A stretch of DNA of 64,000 nt from Glutinoglossum americanum (lineage: Eukaryota; Ascomycota; Geoglossomycetes; Geoglossales; Geoglossaceae), in NCBI GenBank assembly GCA_020080175.1, contig JAGHQL010000015.1, positions 62,001 to 126,000 of the forward strand, written 5' to 3'. The position numbers and the translations under genes were made by a program. Under the pieces are notes generated by a model that ran no database searches, had not been told where the DNA came from, and saw nothing but the letters and a program-made list of their open reading frames with translations. The stretch's first letter is position 1. Each line of letters begins with the position of its first letter. This document shows, piece after piece, positions 1 to 11,658 of the stretch.

Positions 1-2990
1 CATCATCGTTTGACGAACTCGCTGCTATGCCTAGCCCGTAATACAACCCCTTCTTTCCCCATCCCACTTTAGTACTTTAAAGGCTAATGTTGACCCAGTT
101 ATGCTCTGAGGAAATCTGGAACATTCACTGCTCTAGATTTTGCCCTTCCACCACGTTTCAAGAATTCCGACACGGCAAGTGACGCAGGCAGCATTCGGAG
201 CAATAGAACCGGGGTATCGACAAATCAGCTCCATAGCATCCGGGCTGGCGCTTATCGCGTTAGTCGATTACCCACTGATATGGTTGGGACGAGGGACGAT
301 CTTGCAACTAGTTTGAGGCCAACATGGAGCATGAGACCGCACGATTCATAAATCTGTCTTAACTCTACTTATAAATATCTCCTTGCGGAAGTTCTTCTGA
401 CAATAGATCTCTTGGCTTTTCGTTTGGGTACTGGTGTTGGTCAGATCGACAATGTTCTGCGAAAACGACAAAGCTGTGCTGCGTCACTTTGCGAACCTTC
501 ACGATAAATGAGCAGCTTTCTCTCTCCTTCCCCACCCTCCTAAGGATATCCCCGCCACGTCATAGTTAGAACCCCTAATTCCCTAACCATCTCTTGTGTT
601 TATATCATGTCCTGAGCGGTATATTTTTTTTTTTATTGGCAGACCAGAGCGCACAGAAACTGGAATTTTCACAGCATCTTTCTGATGCTCGTGTGTCTGA
701 ATGTATAAATTGGGCTGTCGTTTCACTCTTCACGTGCCCAGAGCCACATCTTGCGCTTTTTGCGTACCATGTCGTTCTTATTCATACTCTGCCGCATGTC
801 CATCACCTTCCTTGAACATCACAAGGTGCCTTACTGTTTAATCCGATCATCCACCTTGCGCTGGAATAGAGTCGATTCCATCAATCGATTCTGCCTTTGT
901 GATGGACACCTACTTGTGTGGGAAGCATTCATAAATGGAGGACTCGCTCGTAAACACTTTGGTCAGCTTGGCTTGCACATTGCCCGCATTTCATAGATCC
1001 GGGCCTACAAGAATGTGTCGTTCGTCCTTTTGCTCTGTATTATAATATCCATTCGAACTACTCGCCCTTGCTAGGTTGGGCACCACCCCCGTGTATCTAG
1101 GCTACCCTCTATTGGCACTTGTTGATCGTTGAAGGAAGACAATCGATAGCAGCTTTAAAAGCAAGGCCGTGAAGCCTGCAAGGCTCCAAGATTCCCAAAA
1201 TGACCCTGTGAAAGATACAAATTGTACTTTCACGTGCTCCTCACGTGCAAAGTAGTACGATCTTCGAGGAAGTATGCTATGCTGGGACGTCTGCAGCACC
1301 CCTCTGCGACAACCCAATTGGTCACAGTTTCCACCCAGCACCACGGTAATTCCATGAATTTGACACAAGACTGGTTTATTCTAGAAGAGAGTTCGCTCAT
1401 CTCCAACATCATGTTTCGGGAAAACCCAACTCCAAAACCATGCATCGCAACAACGCGCGCGCGAGTACTCTACCGAAGGAAACGGGAAACTAGAACAAGC
1501 TTTCCAGCTTTACGACGCAGCATGTGTTAACACGAAACAATGTCTGTTTTCTTTCAGATCTGTCAAAGCCCCATGCACACCGCCAACCACTCATATACGA
1601 CACACGAATGCCTCCCTGCAGCGTTAATGTGCGAGTACGTAGCGCTGAGGGAAATATATTGTTCTAATTAAAAAATTTCCGTGAATACGAGAGGGCAGGA
1701 TAGCCTCCTGTCCTAAGAAAATTTTCAAGAATAGAGTACGCTGCATAAGAACGGCAGTTATACGTATAAACCCTAGGCTCGCAAGGCACTCTCCGTAGGG
1801 CAATGCTGAATTTGGTGCAACGGCCGGCCTCTTTCCTCCCTTTGGTATTAGACCGAGAAAAAGGAGCCGGGACCGGATAGCTGCTTCATCGCCAGAAAAC
1901 CAAATGCGTGTGCGCAGCCACGTATTTTCGCGGAGCGCAGCGGAACGGAATTTCGTGAGATGGGAATACGCCGTGCGACGGGGCTTGTCTTACGCGACTA
2001 CGTATGCCCTTTTTCATCCACTGATGACGAGAGGGTGCGGTGGTGACGATGATGGGATCAGATGTTTTATTTGGGTTATGGGATGACAAGGTGGGGAGGT
2101 TTCTTTTTCCTCCTGCTGTGCGAAGGGGGTCTCGCAGTACGTTTTTGAGAGACGGAGTACATCATGTAAAACCGTTCTCGCCGGATCTTCCTCTCAAGGA
2201 CGGCGAGTCCCACGGTCCGGTCGCGATTGTAATTCGTGAGCCGGGCTCAGAACTCTCAAACACGTCGAGACTGAGCATTGGACGGCAGAGAGATGGAGGA
2301 CTGGCGAAAGCACACGCTCAATGAAGGCGGGGCTGAGCGATTTGAGTGGTTATTGAGTTAAATTTCCAGTCGGATGTTTGATTGGGGTATGATCGCGCTA
2401 CTGCACATGGCGACGATTGCTTGCTTCGTACCTGAAAATCTTCTTAAGTTTGGCTGGGGTGGCTGAGCTGGAGTGGTGTGTGGGGAGACATGCTGAGTGG
2501 CCTGCCCCTGGCTCGCCTCCTCCGTCCGTTTTTACCCCTTGCATGGCGGCGGGCCGGTTCTCCCACTCAATGGCAATTGCAGAGCCAGCAAAGCCGGACC
2601 GGGGGGTTGGTGGCCCGAAACTTCTTCCAGCGAATGCGAAGGAATAGGAGCCTCGGCGAGTTGGCTCAGCCCTTCGTTGAAACCAATGCTTGCTTGGTCG
2701 TTGGTCGCTGAATTTCCGGGTTTCCGGATTCTGGTGCCTCCCTACGTATGCTCCCTGTGCCTAGCCTGTGCCTAGCCTGTGCCCCGGTTCGCGCTGTGCT
2801 ATGTCCTATCACCTAACCCGTCGTACTCGTACTCGCTCATACTTCGCTCTACTCTTTCCGGAATAGTCCCAGTCAAACCCGTGTGAGCGCTCAACCCTAA
2901 TTAACCCATCCCCCAACTAGGTTAGGTCTGGCATGCAGCCTGCTTTTGGCGCCGTCGCTGGCAAATGCAAGAACACGGGATAATAAAATG
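1..2990. other. Intergenic left edge, no gene supported
   Basis: No reading frame here has a recognisable domain, a splice-consistent exon chain or a convincing start context. Several open frames of 60-100 codons occur in overlapping positions on both strands, as expected by chance. A short tandem repeat lies near 2755-2783. The first 41 bases could be the last codons of a gene entering from the left (see rejected items). Confidence 0.6.
2755..2783. repeat. 11-mer tandem repeat, about 2.5 copies
   Basis: The unit ctgtgcctagc is repeated head to tail and ends in a partial third copy. It lies about 770 bp upstream of the DPBB protein gene. It is a small simple repeat with no visible function. 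Confidence 0.7.
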
Positions 2991-3521
2991 TCCAGCACAC
3001 CCCCTACATTAAAAGATCCGCCCTCCACATTCCCTTTATCTTGTCTTTCGTTATCCACTGTCTCTCCACATCCAGTCGTCAAACGACCTGCGAGCATCAA
3101 GCCTTCCCTCCTTCACGGGCTTGACGTCTCGTACCCTAGTTCTGCCTTCTTTCTAGGACCTGAATACTCTCATCCATTCATTCTTTGACTCCGCGAGATC
3201 TTTTGATCTACCTGTCTTGGCTATCTCATTGAAACTCACAAACCAACAAAAGTGTTAAGCCCACATTCATTAAGGCATCCACAAACTACCGTCCGGAGCT
3301 TAATAATTGCGACTTTGACGACTTCACTTGAAAAGGCATCCGCCTCCACTCGAACTGTTGTCTTCAGGTTACTGTTTAATCGCTAGTCGATCAACACTTG
3401 CAAATCCACTTGGCTCCTTCCCGACAGATATCGAGAGTATCCGGTCATTACGGCTTCTACAGCATTTTAACAATTACCACGCTTACAGATTAACGCAATC
3501 TGCCAGAAAAATCAAAGCAAA
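2991..3521 (+). promoter_or_regulatory. AUG-free leader/promoter of the DPBB protein gene
   Basis: No ATG occurs on the + strand between the one at 2988 and the start codon at 3522. The stretch is pyrimidine-rich around 3000-3200 and A-rich just before the start (caaagcaaaATG). About eight ATGs would be expected by chance in 530 bp. This suggests that much of it is transcribed leader. The transcription start itself cannot be seen. Confidence 0.5.
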
Positions 3522-4363
3522 ATGAAGGCTTCAAGCATCTTCAGTTTATCCTTTCTCCTTCTCAACTCCTTTACCATGGCGGTGCCGATGGGGAAACGTG
3601 ATATCGAATGGGTGACAATCACCGACTACACGACCCTAACTATTGACATGACAACGACGGTCTATGTCAACCCGACTGCAATTCCAGCACCACCTAAGCC
3701 TACCCCAGAAGCTCCAAAGGAGGTTCTCACCACGACAACCAATTCTCCAGCCCTGTTCTTTGCTCCACCAGTCGGTATGTCTATCCCAGTGCGCCTCTCT
3801 ACCCTATCTTATATCTAAACGTGACTTCAGCGCCCACGCCAACAACCCCAGCGGCGGTACAGCAGTTTACCCCTGCGGCTGCACCTTCACCTCCACCAGC
3901 ACCACCAGCGCCACCGGCTCCGCCGCCAGCCCCCACATCTCCCGCCCCATCACCACCTGCCCCCCCACCAAGCGGTGGCAGCAGTGGCGGAGCATGCTCT
4001 TCCGGCTCTCCTTGTTCCGGAGATATGACATTCTATGATGCTGGATTAGGATCCTGCGGTGATACTGATGACGGCGAATCCGAAAACGTTGTTGCGCTTC
4101 CACACGATTTCATGGGTGTACAATCCAATGGCAACCCGTATTGCGGCAAATCAATTACCATCGAATATGGTGGAAAGAAGACCACCGCTATCGTCAAGGA
4201 CAAATGCATGGGCTGCGTAAGTTCCCCTCGCACCAAAATTTCCTACCCAAGCATTAACATCCCTCAATAGTCTGGATATTCAATCGACCTCTCAAGAAAG
4301 GCATTTGCAGAACTCGCCCCGTTTAGCCTTGGCCGTGTTGACTGCAAGTGGTATTTCAACTAA
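3522..4363 (+). CDS. Secreted RlpA-like double-psi beta-barrel (expansin-like) protein
   Basis: Model join(3522..3774, 3831..4216, 4271..4363), 243 aa; both introns have GT..AG ends and keep frame. Residues 1-20 are a signal peptide, followed by a KR site (residues 25-26) that a Kex2-type protease could cleave. A Pro/Ala/Ser-rich linker with many APPAPP-type repeats spans roughly residues 85-140. The C-terminal ~100 residues look like a fungal double-psi beta-barrel domain: GDMTFYDAGLGSCG, a Cys pair around NPYCGKSI and DKCMGC, then SIDLSRKAF near the end. Family members are secreted wall-associated or expansin-like proteins, barwin-related and often induced in fruiting or host contact. Enzymatic activity is usually not shown. 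The substrate is unknown here. Start chosen for signal peptide and A-rich context. Confidence 0.85.
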
Positions 4364-5248
4364 GCACATTGTCTTGTCAGAGGATCTCCTCCGCCTCCGC
4401 GCATTTCTCCATGTCAAGTTTATCCAAAGCCGGCTTCCGTGAAGCCCGGTTTCTGATTTGAGATGTGTGAAATGCGTTGATGAATCTTACGACATCTGGA
4501 AGGGCAGGCCATTTTTGCCGTCATAACACAAGGGGAGGGGGAGTGGTATTTTGTTTCATCACCTAGTGGAGAATCATTGGAGGCGTCTAAATATTCCCGT
4601 TTAGAAGTTGAAAAGGATAAAGTTTCACCTACATTTTTTCGGTACGCGCCTGGGGCGAGAAACTGACAAATGCCGTCGCTCATTTATCAACCTTTCTTGT
4701 ACATAGATATTTTCCATAAACGGAATTTCATCTTGGAACGTTCCTTTAGACTTCTGACGAAACGAACCGAGATCTCGCCGCGTAGGCCACCCAAAATGAT
4801 TAAGTTGAAATTGTAATGTTATATATAGGAAGGGTGCATGTATAACGTGTATCGATCTCGAGCTTACGCCACCAACACCGATCGATATATATATATATAT
4901 ATATTACATCGCTTACCGGTCTCGATCAACACATAGGTAAACTTTCACTAAAATACAGAATAAAAATGAGCTAGAAAATCTCGCTTCGATTAATCTAACG
5001 GTTTCACCAGACCAGATAACTACAGGTGGAGAGTAGACCCGGACTTAACGAGAGCTCCATGATTTGGTGATCCCCATGCTTATACCCTCGGATACATCGC
5101 CAATTGTTACAAGCTCCTTTAACTAATGGGAGGCTCTAGAACTCGCAACCCCAGTTATCCTTCTTTTCCCCACTAAGAATCCATACTCCATCCTTCCATC
5201 CGATCTCCTAACCCCCACCAGCTATCCCACAGTCCACCCCACACTACT
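4364..5248. other. Convergent intergenic stretch
   Basis: The 3' ends of the DPBB gene (+) and the GPI protein gene (-) face each other here. I see no gene. It contains a TA dinucleotide run at 4885-4905 and is AT-rich from 4680 to 5000, consistent with 3' untranslated and terminator sequence. Confidence 0.6.
4885..4905. repeat. (TA)n microsatellite
   Basis: An uninterrupted alternating TA run of about 21 bases inside an AT-rich convergent intergenic region. It is likely to vary in length between strains. Confidence 0.85.
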
Positions 5249-5912
5249 TTACAAAACTAATCCCGCAATCCCGAGAACCAACGCTACCAACCCTCCATCA
5301 ACGCTCATACCTGGCACGGACGCACCCCCGGTCGAAGTTGCCGTTGCAGCAGTTGCGGTCCCAGAGAGCCGAACGCCACCAGCAGTGGAAGTGGCAGCGG
5401 CAGCGGCGGTAGAGGTGATGGGTGCAGAGAAGGGCAGGCTGGTGCTGGTTGGGTTTGCGGATGCGGCACCACAGAAAGAGACCTTGGATTGCTCAGCACC
5501 GAAGGAGTCGGGGTGACCGGGGCAGTTGTTGTAGCAGCTGTTGAAGTTGGCTCAGGTCAGTAGGGAGATCTTGGGGGGTATATAAGGGGGACGTACGTGG
5601 CGATGTTGGTCCAGACGGTGCAGAGACAGCCGTAGTCGTTTGGTCCGCAAGATGTGAGGGTTGCTTTTGTGGTCACAAGACAAGCGTCGACGATGCTATT
5701 GTTCCAATTAGAGTCAGCCAGCTTTCTTTCCTGCACTACGCTACCCCAATATCACCCAGGACCAAGGCCTCTCCTCACAGCTCCCTTTGGAATAAAACTC
5801 ACTTCTGAGCAGGGCAGACCGACGGCTTCGTGCCAGCCGCGGACTGGACAGTTGTCTGAGCACACGCGAAGCCCGCGAAGACGGCGGCGAAGACGAGGCT
5901 TGTGATATGCAT
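5249..5912 (-). CDS. GPI-anchored, cysteine-rich Ser/Thr-rich surface protein (CFEM-like motif)
   Basis: Model complement(join(5249..5537, 5597..5695, 5803..5912)), 165 aa. A signal peptide covers residues 1-18 (MHITSLVFAAVFAGFACA). The mature N-terminal part holds seven cysteines, including the CxxxDxxCLC arrangement (SCGPNDYGCLC) reminiscent of CFEM domains, and CYNNCPGHPD. A Ser/Thr/Ala-rich stretch follows. The last ~20 residues are hydrophobic (VALVLGIAGLVL), as in a GPI-attachment signal. Fungal proteins of this layout sit on the plasma membrane or wall, and some bind haem or act in adhesion. The one-Cys shortfall from the classical eight-Cys CFEM means that a CFEM function is inference. 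Both introns keep frame and restore the cysteine pattern. Confidence 0.82.
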
Positions 5913-8329
5913 TGTTGGTGATTAGATAGAAATCTTTTCAACCTTAAAGTTAGCGATTGTGTTCTCTAGTAACCAATTGGGCTTTGAGCGCGATAGAATC
6001 GAAATCTGCACCCGTGTATCCACGTATCCCCAGCCCAGGGGGTGGAGGGAACGCGGATGGAATGGTTTTGAAGCCGTCCCAACGCAATTGAAACAAAAAT
6101 CCAACTCACCTCTTCTTTTTCTATTAATTAAAACGTAACTAGGGGTAAATTGCGATAAACGACAGTTGACGAAAATAAAAATAACGTTGTCTTCTGTTCT
6201 CAACGAGTGTTCACCACGACGAAATTGTTTGGACGCGAAAGGGCGGGAGGGAGCGAAAGGAGAGCAAGAGGGGGCACGGATGAGGAGGTTAAGTACTCCG
6301 TATTTATCCCAATTGGCGATCAATTTTATCGTCAAGTCGGCTTTTAACCTATCCTACTACGGCGGTACTATTCCTAAGCTAGGGATATGTATGTATGCTC
6401 TAGAACACACATACATAATTCATAAATAATACCCCGTACCATCCGCACCAACGGGCCGCGCTCATATCCACCCCCCTTGCCTTGCCTGCAGAACCTCGCC
6501 TATGACAGACCGGATTCGTTCGCCGTGTCCCTATATTGTTCGATAGCATATTTGACAGGACGGGAGGATACATTTTTCTGTCGCACGCCGTTTCTGTACG
6601 TCGTTCCCAATCCCCCCCTCCGCCTGGGGACGAATCTCGTAGATAGGATATCACGTCATGAGAGCAAGCAGGCAAGCAAGGGGTTGCCGTCCTGACGCAC
6701 TACCGTAAAGTAATCGTGGATGGAGATGGGAGGGTCAATGCTCCTCATCTTGACGAGAGCGCGGCCTGCCTAGGCACTTTTCTCGTGCATAATTGTTTGT
6801 TGTGGTAGGATAAGCTCGTGAGGGCGGGTAAAACAGAGAAAGAGAGAATGTGGAAATGAGGGTTTGGCAGCCGAGGAAATAGGAGATGGTGCCGGATTGG
6901 CGCCAAGGGAGTGAGAGTGATGTCTCGAGATGAAATCGGGAATTGATCTGGACGCGGGGATTTGTGCAGAATTGATAAGTTGTGGCGTTTTTGCTTGGGT
7001 TCAAATCTTAATTTGTGGATTGAGAAACGGCATCTGAAAGTGAGATTGGCTTGGCATTTGAATGTTGAAGTCAACAGTCTGGGAGTTCGTTGGTCCGCAC
7101 GGATCCGGCTAAGCGCGGCCTGGTTCGGGCTCCGGGTTGGTGTGGGGAAAGTGTGAAGAATTTCGAGTTTACCATACGGATGTGGTTAGGGTCGATCGGG
7201 GTTCAGATTCAAATGGTGGCCACCAAAGCTTTACTACCGGTGATGTTTGGTACTTTACCTTGCGATGGGCCACCCCCTACACTCTATTTCCCGGAGTTAA
7301 AAAAACACTATTAAATTTAGAATAAGAGAGCACTGATCCTATTGTCTCCCAAGGCGTACATACATACAATAGAATCACACCTGAACAAATAAAAGTTCGA
7401 ATCGTGAAGTCGCTTTTACGAGAATGATATTTTTTCCAGAATTAGAATACCCACCGTACATGTGCCTCTCCTCATAACTCTGCTATTCTTTGCCCTTTTT
7501 ATTACCCGCTTCCTTTTTCTCTAGAAGAGATTAAAAAGAAAATTGGCGTGGAGAGCTTCCCTATTTTCTAGGAAGGTTCGGTAGGGGTGGATATCAACAA
7601 ACCTACATATGTTCACAACAGTACGCGAACATTCCGGGGACCAGAAAATAAAATCCCCCAGCTTTTGGCTTTTAAATTTCTCGCTGCCACGACCAAGCTT
7701 TGGTGGCTTGTTTGGTATGTGCTAACTATGCGAACACATGAAAGGCCTCTGCGGTCCACAGGCTGGCTCTTTTTTACTAGTGTTGGAATCTATCCTAAAC
7801 AGCCCAACTAAGGAGCCCAAGTACGTGCATACATATATGCAGGAACCCTTGAATGCGGCACGCGGCTTAGATCAGCGTGGACCGCTACATTTTCTCACAT
7901 GGGGGTTTTGGAAAGGTTCTAGTTCTAGGCCGCTGGGTAAGCTTATCCGTGATCGATGACTGTCTATTATCGGTATTACAGTTGTTAGGATGTGCTGGGA
8001 GCTGTGCCTGAATTTGTTTCAGCCTAGGCCGAAGCACCCGATCATTGGCCTTTGGTTTGTTTTACCTCCCTTCTTTTCCCCACTTCTAGCCTTTTATTTC
8101 TTACTTATGTGACCGGTTACTTACTTCAGCCCTGTTCCGGTCCCCACAATCTGGAGGAAGTATGTGCGTTTGGAGCCTACATTCTAAGAAAATGTGCATT
8201 TCTAAACCTCTTTTTTTTGATTTGTAATGATGTTTGGAGTATAATGTACATGGAAGGAGGGAACCGCTTCTATCGAGCGCTAGCCAGGCGATAAGCCTCC
8301 CGCTTGGCTGGTAGTGGATAGATTCACCT
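5913..8329. other. Gene-free stretch with GPI gene leader
   Basis: The first ~495 bases beside the GPI gene contain no ATG on the minus strand and hold a good donor (gtgagt, minus strand, near 6107), so a spliced 5' leader is likely. From about 6410 to 8329 I see no exon chain or domain. The open frames present are short and overlap on both strands. Confidence 0.5.
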
Positions 8330-9129
8330 CTATGTAGGTTCTTTCTTGTTCATGGAGCCCTGAAAAGGATCTGAGCCTTGAGAATCTAATAGCGAGACTT
8401 TTTGCCCGTCTGGGGTCTCTAGGCTCCATTCTAGGGTCTCAAACTATACATTATAGAGAGAATGTTGTTAGCAGAGGAACCATCCTGCAGCAGAGCAGAG
8501 CGCCCTCCTGGTATGGAATAAGCACGCCGGAGCCCAATGCCCAAACCGGGTAAATAAAAACACCAAACGTAGGAAGGAGGGGGCAGAACTTACATAGCCC
8601 ATCCTCGTCCTTCTCTCACTCCGAAATCTCATGACCCCATCTCCTTTAGTCCCCTTCACGCTGAAAGTAATATCAATCTTCCCATGCATCTGATTGATAG
8701 ACCCCCATATCCAAGGCATCTTATGCTTGAAATAAATCTCATCGCCTAGAGCTCTCCTTGCGTCAGGGTTTGTCCGCAGCGCATATAGCGTGCTGCTCAC
8801 GACGGACGAGGAAGATTTTTGATAATTGAAGATCGCGAGTGTACTGCCGCCGATTATTATGAGGAATATGGGGATCGTGCGGAGCCACGCATTCCTCGGG
8901 ATTTCTGCGTGTAATTGCAGTGAGATTAGTGGGGATTATGTAGGTTTATTTGTTGTGATAGGAATAGATATATACCTGGGAGTTCACGGTCTGCACGCCT
9001 CTCCAACAACGGACCACTGCTGGACTTGGGGGCGGCGATTAGATACCGCTTCGAGGGGACATTCTTTCGAAGTAGCGAATTAGGCTGCTGGAAGATGCTG
9101 AGGCGGGATCGAATGGCTCTGGGGATCAT
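8330..9129 (-). CDS. COA1: Cytochrome c oxidase assembly factor Coa1
   Basis: Model complement(join(8330..8443, 8594..8904, 8976..9129)), 192 aa. The N-terminus (MIPRAIRSRLSIFQQ) is a basic, Arg-rich mitochondrial presequence. One membrane segment follows (TIPIFLIIIGGSTLAIFNY), then the conserved Coa1 core: LGDEI, MPWIWGSINQMHGKIDITF, RFRS and, after the last intron, FETLEWSLETPDG. Coa1 is an inner-membrane protein that works with Mss51 and Cox14 in early Cox1 assembly in complex IV (family knowledge). The start at 9129 is the first ATG that leaves a clean presequence. The last exon was placed by the conserved EWSL motif and a TAG acceptor. It is divergent from the membrane-protein gene 195 bp away. 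Confidence 0.88.
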
Positions 9130-9323
9130 TGCTACAGTCGGTGGATTTCGGTTTTCCTCAGAAAACCTGTCGCGGAAGCTATTGGGCGATGTTAGTGTCG
9201 GAGGTCGGCAAGGAACAAACACCGATAATGTTCTTCAGCTACGTAGCTAGGATGTGTTAAATAATAGAATGTTCGTAATATAAAGGCAGAAAATCCGAAG
9301 ATTTTTTAAGACGATACGTTGAC

Positions 9324-10001
9324 ATGGATGCTGTAAGATTGAGAAATCCGCTCCGGTATCTGGCTAGCGAAGATAACGATGAAGCGTATGATCATCTTGA
9401 CGAAGAAGGTATGCTCGACCCGCCTGTTTTCCACCGGCCTGCACACTAGTAACTTCTTTAGAGCAAGAGAAGCTCATCAACTCCCTCCGTAAGCAGGATG
9501 AGGAGCGTACAGCACTATACACAGTACCGTAACACCGGCTCTCTTCTCGGAAACCCTACTAATATATCCTGGAAACAGAAAATGTTTCTCGCCATAACCT
9601 TGATCCTTCCCATTACCTATCTCTTCTTCCTCTTCACCTCACCTACACCACGCACCTTCCTCCTCTCCCTCCTTTCCATCACCTCACTACTATCTACTGC
9701 ATACATGCTCGCCTACATCCCACCACAGAAGCCAGACCCTAAGGGCAAACGACCCATCCGTGGTGCTGGAGATGGGCCGATCAAGAAGTACTTGGTGAAG
9801 TTGAATATAGGGGTTTGTGTGGTGTTGATACTGGCAAGTTTGTCGATGGGGTGGTGGGGGGAAGGGGAGGAAGGTGGGTTGGGGGTGTTGTGTTTAGTCC
9901 CTGGGTTGGTTTTGGGGGTAGTGGCTATGGCGAGGAGGTTGGTGCTCAGTGTGGATGTGAGTGAGTTGGAGGGTCTTAGATATCATTACAAAGGCCCGTA
10001 A
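9324..10001 (+). CDS. Fungal four-TM membrane protein of unknown function
   Basis: Model join(9324..9408, 9462..9523, 9579..10001), 189 aa. The third exon joins through a 55-nt intron with a textbook branch site (ctactaat) and CAG acceptor. Without that intron the frame closes at once. The N-terminus is acidic and hydrophilic (EEEQEKLINSLRKQDEERTALY). It is followed by four hydrophobic segments beginning at MFLAITLILPITYLFF, TFLLSLLSITSLL, LNIGVCVVLILASL and GVLCLVPGLVLGVVAM. The layout resembles a conserved uncharacterised membrane-protein family in filamentous fungi, but I cannot name it. It shares a short divergent promoter with COA1, so co-regulation with mitochondrial functions is possible but unproven. 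Confidence 0.75.
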
Positions 10002-10193
10002 GGACCTATGGGAGACACCTCTTGTGTGGGGTTATTGGAATTTGTATTGCGTGCTGCTTTTGGGTTTTTGGGATGTTATAGCATGGAGATTTGCTTTTTG
10101 TGTCGACCACGCATCTAACAGTCGTGACGGATGATTATTTACATGATTCCGTCCAATTAGTGTACCTGCGAAATATGTGTTTTACATGGCCTT

Positions 10194-11216
10194 CTACGCC
10201 ATAGCCTTCGGTGTCTCCGTCGGTCGGGGAGACAGTGGAGTCTGGGGGACTTTAGGCGGCGGCTTCTTGATTGCGTCTTGTAGCTTCACAATGCATCCTT
10301 CCGGACCACTGATATTGCCTGTAGAGCGTAATTAGTTAAATTTCAAAATCTCTGCCTACTGAGGGTTACCCACCTCTTAGCACTACTATCCCTGCGTCCT
10401 TGTCAACACTTAAAACCTTGACGTTTTGTGTGGTGACCTGTTGGCCTCCCATACGACCAGCCATTTTCTTTCCGGGCAAGACTCGTGAGCCACCACCTTG
10501 CGACTGCCCTGCGGAGCCCATCGCTCTATGCACAAGAGATGCGCCGTGAGATGCTGGTTGACCAGAAAACCCGTGCCTTTTCATGCCCTATCCAAGGTCT
10601 TAGCAACCATCTCATTCAACGATAACCCCAATGCCTAACTTACGCCAGCAAAACCTTTCCCAATGCAATTTGCCCTGGCATCCACGAATTGCCCTGACTG
10701 GAACCAGTCGGCACTAATGATCTCCCCGACTGGTACCAGTCCCCTTTCATCCCTAACCCTAAATTCGGCGAGGTGTCGCTTTGGACTGACCTCGTGCTCT
10801 GCAAAATGCCCTAGCATCGGTCTAGTGACATTGCTCGGGTGTTTCCACCCTGCGCCGACCTGAACCGCGAAGTACCCATGCCTCTGTCTTGACTTGTGGG
10901 AGACAACCTGTACGCGGTCAAGTTGAACAACAGTGCAGGGCGTACGTTTTCCGGTTTCTGGATCGTATATTGCGGTCATTCCCTTCTTGAAAGCGAGAGC
11001 ACCGGTGCGCAAAGGGAGAGTCTTGGCTTTGCGGGCGAGTGCAGCGGTACTTGTAGATGTTAAAACTGGGAGGTCGGGGCCCAAGTTAAACCGATTGGGC
11101 CGTGGAGGGTGGATGGACTTGATGCCGCGATTGGTGATCGAGATGAATGGGGATGACTCTGGAAGAAGGAATGCGGGTGGAAGCTGTACCCGAGTTGAGG
11201 GCAGTCGAGGTGGCAT
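10194..11216 (-). CDS. MRPL9: Mitochondrial large-subunit ribosomal protein uL3m
   Basis: Model complement(join(10194..10318, 10374..10587, 10644..11216)), 303 aa. The N-terminal ~70 residues are Pro/Arg-rich, as expected of a mitochondrial targeting segment. The rest is a full uL3 fold: FKKGMTAIYDPETGKRTPCT, then the diagnostic GKGFAGGMKRHGF, QPASHGASLVHRAMGSAG, GGSRVLPGKKMAGRMG, and the closing beta-strand VLRGNISGPEGCIVKL. The protein binds 21S rRNA near the peptidyl-transferase centre of the mitoribosome. Both introns are short and phase-consistent, and the splice sites restore the family motif exactly. It is convergent with the membrane-protein gene (192 bp between stops). Confidence 0.93.
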
Positions 11217-11458
11217 TATGCTGGTATTAGATGACAGATGGAAAGTCCTGTGAGGTTGGAGATTTTACCGAAAGGAGTAAGAAACCACTCCGCTCGGTAA
11301 TTAGAATTGCACCTCCAACCAATTTTGAACACCACGACAGTGCTTGGATGCTGGAGATAGTTCGACCGATATCAGGCTTAGAGTTTTATCTGATCTGGAG
11401 ATGTAGCTGGAATTCGCATATGTCTTGAGCGTTAATTTCTGGTTTACCTCGCACGTTT

Positions 11459-11508
11459 ACATATCTCCTGTGCCCGTGTTATACACATATCTCCTGTGCC
11501 CGCGTTAT
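11459..11508. repeat. 26-bp direct tandem repeat, two copies
   Basis: Two head-to-tail copies begin acatatctcctgtgcccg, at 11459 and 11485, and differ at only a few positions. The 3' copy runs into an inverted repeat. Confidence 0.8.
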
Positions 11509-11521
11509 TTTTCAATAACGC
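11502..11521. repeat. Perfect 8-bp stem hairpin
   Basis: gcgttatt and aataacgc flank a 4-base loop (tttc). It could be a transcript hairpin or a cruciform. The role is unknown. Confidence 0.6.
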
Positions 11522-11658
11522 CGGGCTTTTCAACTGTTGCTATGGCCACCCCACGGCCGAGATTGTGAAGGTCAACATCATCTCCGCATTTTCTTTTTTG
11601 CATATCCTTCCTTCAGAGTCTAGTTCTGGTGGATCACCGACCCAAACCTAGTATCGAT

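Larger units (their letters stand above)
11217..11658. other. Intergenic, with direct repeat and hairpin
   Basis: This is the divergent promoter space between uL3m and the F-box-like gene. It contains a 26-bp direct repeat (11459-11508) followed by an 8-bp stem hairpin (11502-11521). No gene is seen. Confidence 0.6.

Noticed and set aside
3-41. Possible last 12 codons of a gene entering from the left (ends AAMPSP then TAA)
   Set aside because: Too short to show a family, and no splice or stop context confirms it. It may well be chance.
400-430. Resemblance to the start of 5.8S rRNA (gatctcttgg)
   Set aside because: Only about ten bases match, and the following conserved 5.8S sequence is absent.
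6400-8300. Several open frames of 60-90 codons upstream of COA1
   Set aside because: They overlap on both strands and show neither domains nor consistent exon joins.
9498-9578. Alternative in-frame ATG start for the four-TM protein
   Set aside because: Using it would require reading through a textbook intron (branch ctactaat, CAG acceptor). The spliced model gives a continuous acidic N-terminus joined in frame.
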